Source: Pempheris klunzingeri (lineage: Eukaryota; Chordata; Actinopteri; Acropomatiformes; Pempheridae). From it: a DNA stretch of 64,000 nucleotides. Below are positions 60,478-64,000 of this stretch, in pieces; position 1 is the first letter of the stretch; every line of letters begins with the position of its first letter. Under the pieces are notes generated by a model that did no database searches, was not told the origin of the DNA, and worked only from the letters and a program-made list of their open reading frames with translations. Made by a program: the position numbers and the translations under genes. The stretch lies in the NCBI RefSeq assembly GCF_042242105.1, contig NC_092012.1, positions 20,555,043-20,619,042 on the forward strand, written 5' to 3'.

Positions 60478-63400
60478 CTTAGTAAAGTAAAATAAAATAA
60501 AGTGCAGTTAAGTAAAGTTAAGTAAGGTAAGGTAAAGTAAAGTAAAGTAAAGTAAAGTAAAGTAAAGTAAAGTAAAGTAAAGTAAAGTAAAGTAAAGTAG
60601 AGTAGAGAAGAGTAGAGTAAAGTACAGTTAAGTAAAGTAAAGTACAGTACAGTAAAGTAAAGTAAAGTACAGTAAAGTAAAGTAAAGTAAAGTAAAGTAA
60701 AGTAAAGTAAAGTAAAGTAAAGTAAAGTAATGTACAGTTAAGTAAAGTAAAGCAAAGTAAAGTTAAGTAAAGTATAGCAAAGTAAAGTATAGTAAATTAT
60801 AGTAAAGTACAGTACAGTAAAGTATAGAAAAGTAAAGTACAATAAAGTGAAGTACAGTTAAGTAATGTACAGTTAAGTAAAGTATAGCGAAGTTAAGTAA
60901 AGTATAGTAAAGTAAAGTATAGTAAATTATAGTAAAGCACAGTAAAGTACAGTTAAGTACAGTAAAGTACAGTTAAGTAAAGTAATGTACAGTTAAGTAA
61001 AGTAAAGTAAAGTAAAGTAAATTATAGTAAAGTAAAGTAAAGTACAGTACAGTAAAGTACAGTACAGTACAATAAAGTAATGTACAGTTAAGTAAAGTAA
61101 AGAAAAGTAAAGCAAAGTAAAGTAAAGTTAAGTAAAGTATAGCGAAGTAAAGTAAAGTATAGTAAATTATAGTAAAGTACAGTACAGTAAAGTAAAGTAA
61201 TGTACAGTTAAGTAACGTAAAATAAAGTAAAGTACAGTTAAGTAAAGTAAAGTAAAATATAGTAAATTATAGTAAAGTAAAGTAAAACACAGTAAAGTAA
61301 AGTGAAGTAAAGTATAGTAAAGTAAAGTATATTTAGCAAGGTACCTTTCACAGGGCAAGGTCACAAAAAATTTTACACAGTAAAAGAAACAAATAGTAAA
61401 ATTGTTAGAAACTCAGTCATCAAGAGATTAGAACAGATCCATCATAGTGTCTGGGGACTGTCCACTACCTTTTATCACCAGCTTTCTCCTACCACGTCTC
61501 TCTCCACCTGTAATTAATGTTAAAGTAAAGTACAGTAAAGTACAGTAAAGTAAAGTAAAGTAAAGTAAAGTAAAGTAAAGCATAGTATAGTATAGTATAG
61601 TATAGTATAGTATAGTATAGTATAGTAAAGTAAAGTATAGCAAAGTAAAGTAAAGTAAAATAATGTACAGTTAAGTAAAATATAGCGAAGTAAAGTAAAG
61701 TTAAGTATAGCAAAGTAAAGTAAAGTAAAGTAAAGTAAAGCAAAGCACAGTAAAGTAAAGTAATGTACAGTTAAGTAAAGTAAAGTACAGTAAAGTATAG
61801 TAAAGTAAAGAAAGTAAAGCAAAGCAAAGCAAAGCAAAGTAAAGTAAAGTAAAGTAAAGTAAAGTAAAGTAAAGTAAAGTAAAGTAAAGTAAAGTCCATC
61901 ATAGTGTCTGGGGACTGTCCACTACCTTTTATCGCCAGCTTTCTCCTACCATGTCTCTCTCCACCTGTAATTAATGTTAAAGTGAAGTAAAGTATAGCGA
62001 AGTAAAGTAAAGTAAAGTAAAGTATAGTAAATTATAGTAAAGTAAAGTAAAGTAAAGTATAGTAAATTATAGTAAAGTAAAGTAAAGTGCAGTACAGTAC
62101 AGTACAGTACAGTACAGTACAGTACAGTACAGTACAGTACAGTACAGAAAAGTAAAGTAAAGTAAAGTAAAGTAAAGTAAAGTATATTTAGCAAGGTACC
62201 TTTCACAGGGCAAGGTCACAAAAAATTTTACACAGTAAAAGAAACAAATAGTAAAATTGTTAGAAACTCAGTCATCAAGAGATTAGAACAGATCCATCAT
62301 AGTGTCTGGGGACTGTCCACTACCTTTTATCACCAGCTTTCTCCTACCATGTCTCTCTCCACCTGTAATTAATGTTAAAGTGAAGTAAAGTATAGCGAAG
62401 TAAAGTAAAGTAAAGTAAAGTAAAGTATAGTAAATTATAGTAAAGTAAAGTAAAGTGCAGTACAGTACAGTACAGTACAGTACAGTACAGTACAGTACAG
62501 TACAGTACAGTACAGTACAGTACAGTACAGTACAGTACAGAAAAGTAAAGTAAAGTAAAGTATATTTAGCAAGGTACCTTTCACAGGGCAAGGTCACAAA
62601 AAATTTTACACAGTAAAAGAAACAAATAGTAAAATTGTTAGAAACTCAGTCATCAAGAGATTAGAACACATCCATCATAGTGTCTGGGGACTGTCCACTA
62701 CCTTTTATCGCCAGCTTTCTCCTACCATGTCTCTCTCCACCTGTAATTAATGTTAAAGTGAAGTAAAGTATAGCGAAGTAAAGTAAAGTAAAGTAAAGTA
62801 TAGTAAATTATAGTAAAGTAAAGTAAAGTAAAGTATAGTAAATTATAGTAAAGTAAAGTAAAGTGCAGTACAGTACAGTACAGTACAGTACAGTACAGTA
62901 CAGTACAGTACAGTACAGTACAGTACAGTACAGTACAGTACAGAAAAGTAAAGTAAAGTAAAGTAAAGTATATTTAGCAAGGTACCTTTCACAGGGCAAG
63001 GTCACAAAAAATTTTACACAGTAAAAGAAACAAATAGTAAAATTGTTAGAAACTCAGTCATCAAGAGATTAGAACAGATCCATCATAGTGTCTGGGGACT
63101 GTCCACTACCTTTTATCACCAGCTTTCTCCTACCATGTCTCTCTCCACCTGTAATTAATGTTAAAGTGAAGTAAAGTATAGCGAAGTAAAGTAAAGTAAA
63201 GTAAAGTAAAGTATAGTATAGTAAATTATAGTAAAGTAAAGTAAAGTAAAGTATAGTAAATTATAGTAAAGTAAAGTAAAGTGCAGTACAGTACAGTACA
63301 GTACAGTACAGTACAGTACAGTACAGTACAGAAAAGTAAAGTAAAGTAAAGTATATTTAGCAAGGTACCTTTCACAGGGCAAGGTCACAAAAAATTTTAC

Positions 63401-64000
63401 ACAGTAAAAGAAACAAATAGTAAAATTGTTAGAAACTCAGTCATCAAGAGATTAGAACACATCCATCATAGTGTCTGGGGACTGTCCACTACCTTTTATC
63501 GCCAGCTTTCTCCTAGCACATCTCTCTCCACCTGTAATTAATGTTAAAGTTAGGTAAAGTATAGCGAAGTAAAGTAAAGTACAGTAAAGTAAAGTAAAGT
63601 ATAGTATAGTATAGTATAGTATAGTATAGTATAGTATAGTATAGTATAGTATAGTATAGTATAGTATAGTAAAGTAAAGTAAAGTAAAGTAAAGCGAAGT
63701 AAAGTAAAGTAAAGCATAGTATAGTATAGTATAGTATAGTATAGTATAGTATAGTATAGTATAGTATAGTATAGTATAGTATAGTATAGTAAAGTAAAGT
63801 AAAGTAAAGTAAAGTATAGCAAAGTAAAGTAAAGTAAAATAATGTACAGTTAAGTAAAATATAGCGAAGTAAAGTAAAGTTAAGTATAGCAAAGTAAAGT
63901 AAAGTAAAGTAAAGCAAAGCACAGTAAAGTAAAGTATAGTAAAGTAAAGAAAGCAAAGCAAAGCAAAGCAAAGCAAAGTAAAGTAAAGTAAAGTAAAGTA
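60478..64000. repeat. NAGTA pentamer array with higher-order repeat, reaching the window end
   Basis: About 3.5 kb built from the pentamers AAGTA, CAGTA and TAGTA, often in long pure runs (for example CAGTA at about 62455-62540 and 62870-62942; TAGTA at 61583-61625, 63600-63668 and 63717-63788). From 61329 it is broken by copies of a roughly 200-base unique block that starts TATATTTAGCAAGGTACC and ends AATTAATGTTAAAGT, at about 61329-61526, 62184-62382, 62562-62760, 62970-63169 and 63352-63550, plus a half copy at 61893-61981. Open frames read as endless Leu-Tyr-Phe-Thr on the minus strand are by-products of the pentamer and are not genes. The array continues past the right edge. Confidence 0.97.

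Noticed and set aside
61167-63976. Minus-strand open frames of 65-174 codons reading as repeated Leu-Tyr-Phe-Thr
   Set aside because: They follow only from the pentamer repeat read on the minus strand, which lacks stops in several frames at once. They have no start context and no family.
60478-64000. Repeat-spacer pattern resembling a CRISPR array
   Set aside because: The repeats are pentamers in a vertebrate genome, the spaced blocks are copies of one another rather than unique spacers, and there are no cas genes.

Overview
The window is nuclear DNA of a ray-finned (teleost) fish. It has split genes with GT-AG introns, vertebrate proteins with fish-style divergence, several teleost transposon families (Tc1-like, hAT and TTAA-target MITEs, a tRNA-derived SINE) and large simple-sequence arrays. 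There are no bacterial-style operons, CRISPR arrays or rRNA. I assembled gene models by eye from splice signals, reading phase and remembered family sequences. No alignment was run.

Layout. 1-8.3 kb is mostly non-coding, with one possible minus-strand exon at the left edge, an LTR-like fragment and a tRNA-SINE. 8.35-23.3 kb holds zdhhc7 (+), a DHHC palmitoyltransferase with non-coding 5' exons, six coding exons and a long 3' region. 23.69-25.28 kb is a nearly full-length Tc1 element whose transposase frame is open but has lost its first catalytic Asp. 25.6-32.7 kb is a telomere-binding TRF gene, called terf2 (+). 33.1-35.5 kb is nip7 (-), tail to tail with terf2. 35.6-39.7 kb is a cdc42se2-like small CDC42 effector (+), which appears to share a two-way promoter with nip7. 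42.2-42.9 kb is a deleted Tc1 element. 43.3-47.4 kb is an IRF1-subfamily transcription factor (-). Two MITEs lie at 45.07 and 48.34 kb. 49.5-53.6 kb is a class I cytokine receptor, best read as il4r (-). 54.3-55.55 kb holds decayed copies of pieces of that receptor gene. 56.0-59.4 kb is an unrecognised nine-exon gene for a 180-residue protein (+). 60.5-64.0 kb is a pentamer (NAGTA) array with a higher-order repeat, running off the right edge.

How the genes relate. terf2-nip7 adjacency matches human 16q22, and zdhhc7 is also on human 16q. cdc42se2 and irf1 are both on human 5q31. The window therefore joins two blocks of ancestral linkage, with nip7/cdc42se2 at the join. The irf and il4r genes sit next to each other on the same strand and form a small immune signalling pair (transcription factor plus receptor). 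The other genes are housekeeping: protein palmitoylation, telomere protection, 60S ribosome assembly and actin/CDC42 signalling.

The most unusual observations are the il4r relic cluster, the dimeric higher-order structure of the NAGTA array, the D-to-N change in the otherwise intact Tc1 transposase, and the unrecognised 180-residue gene.
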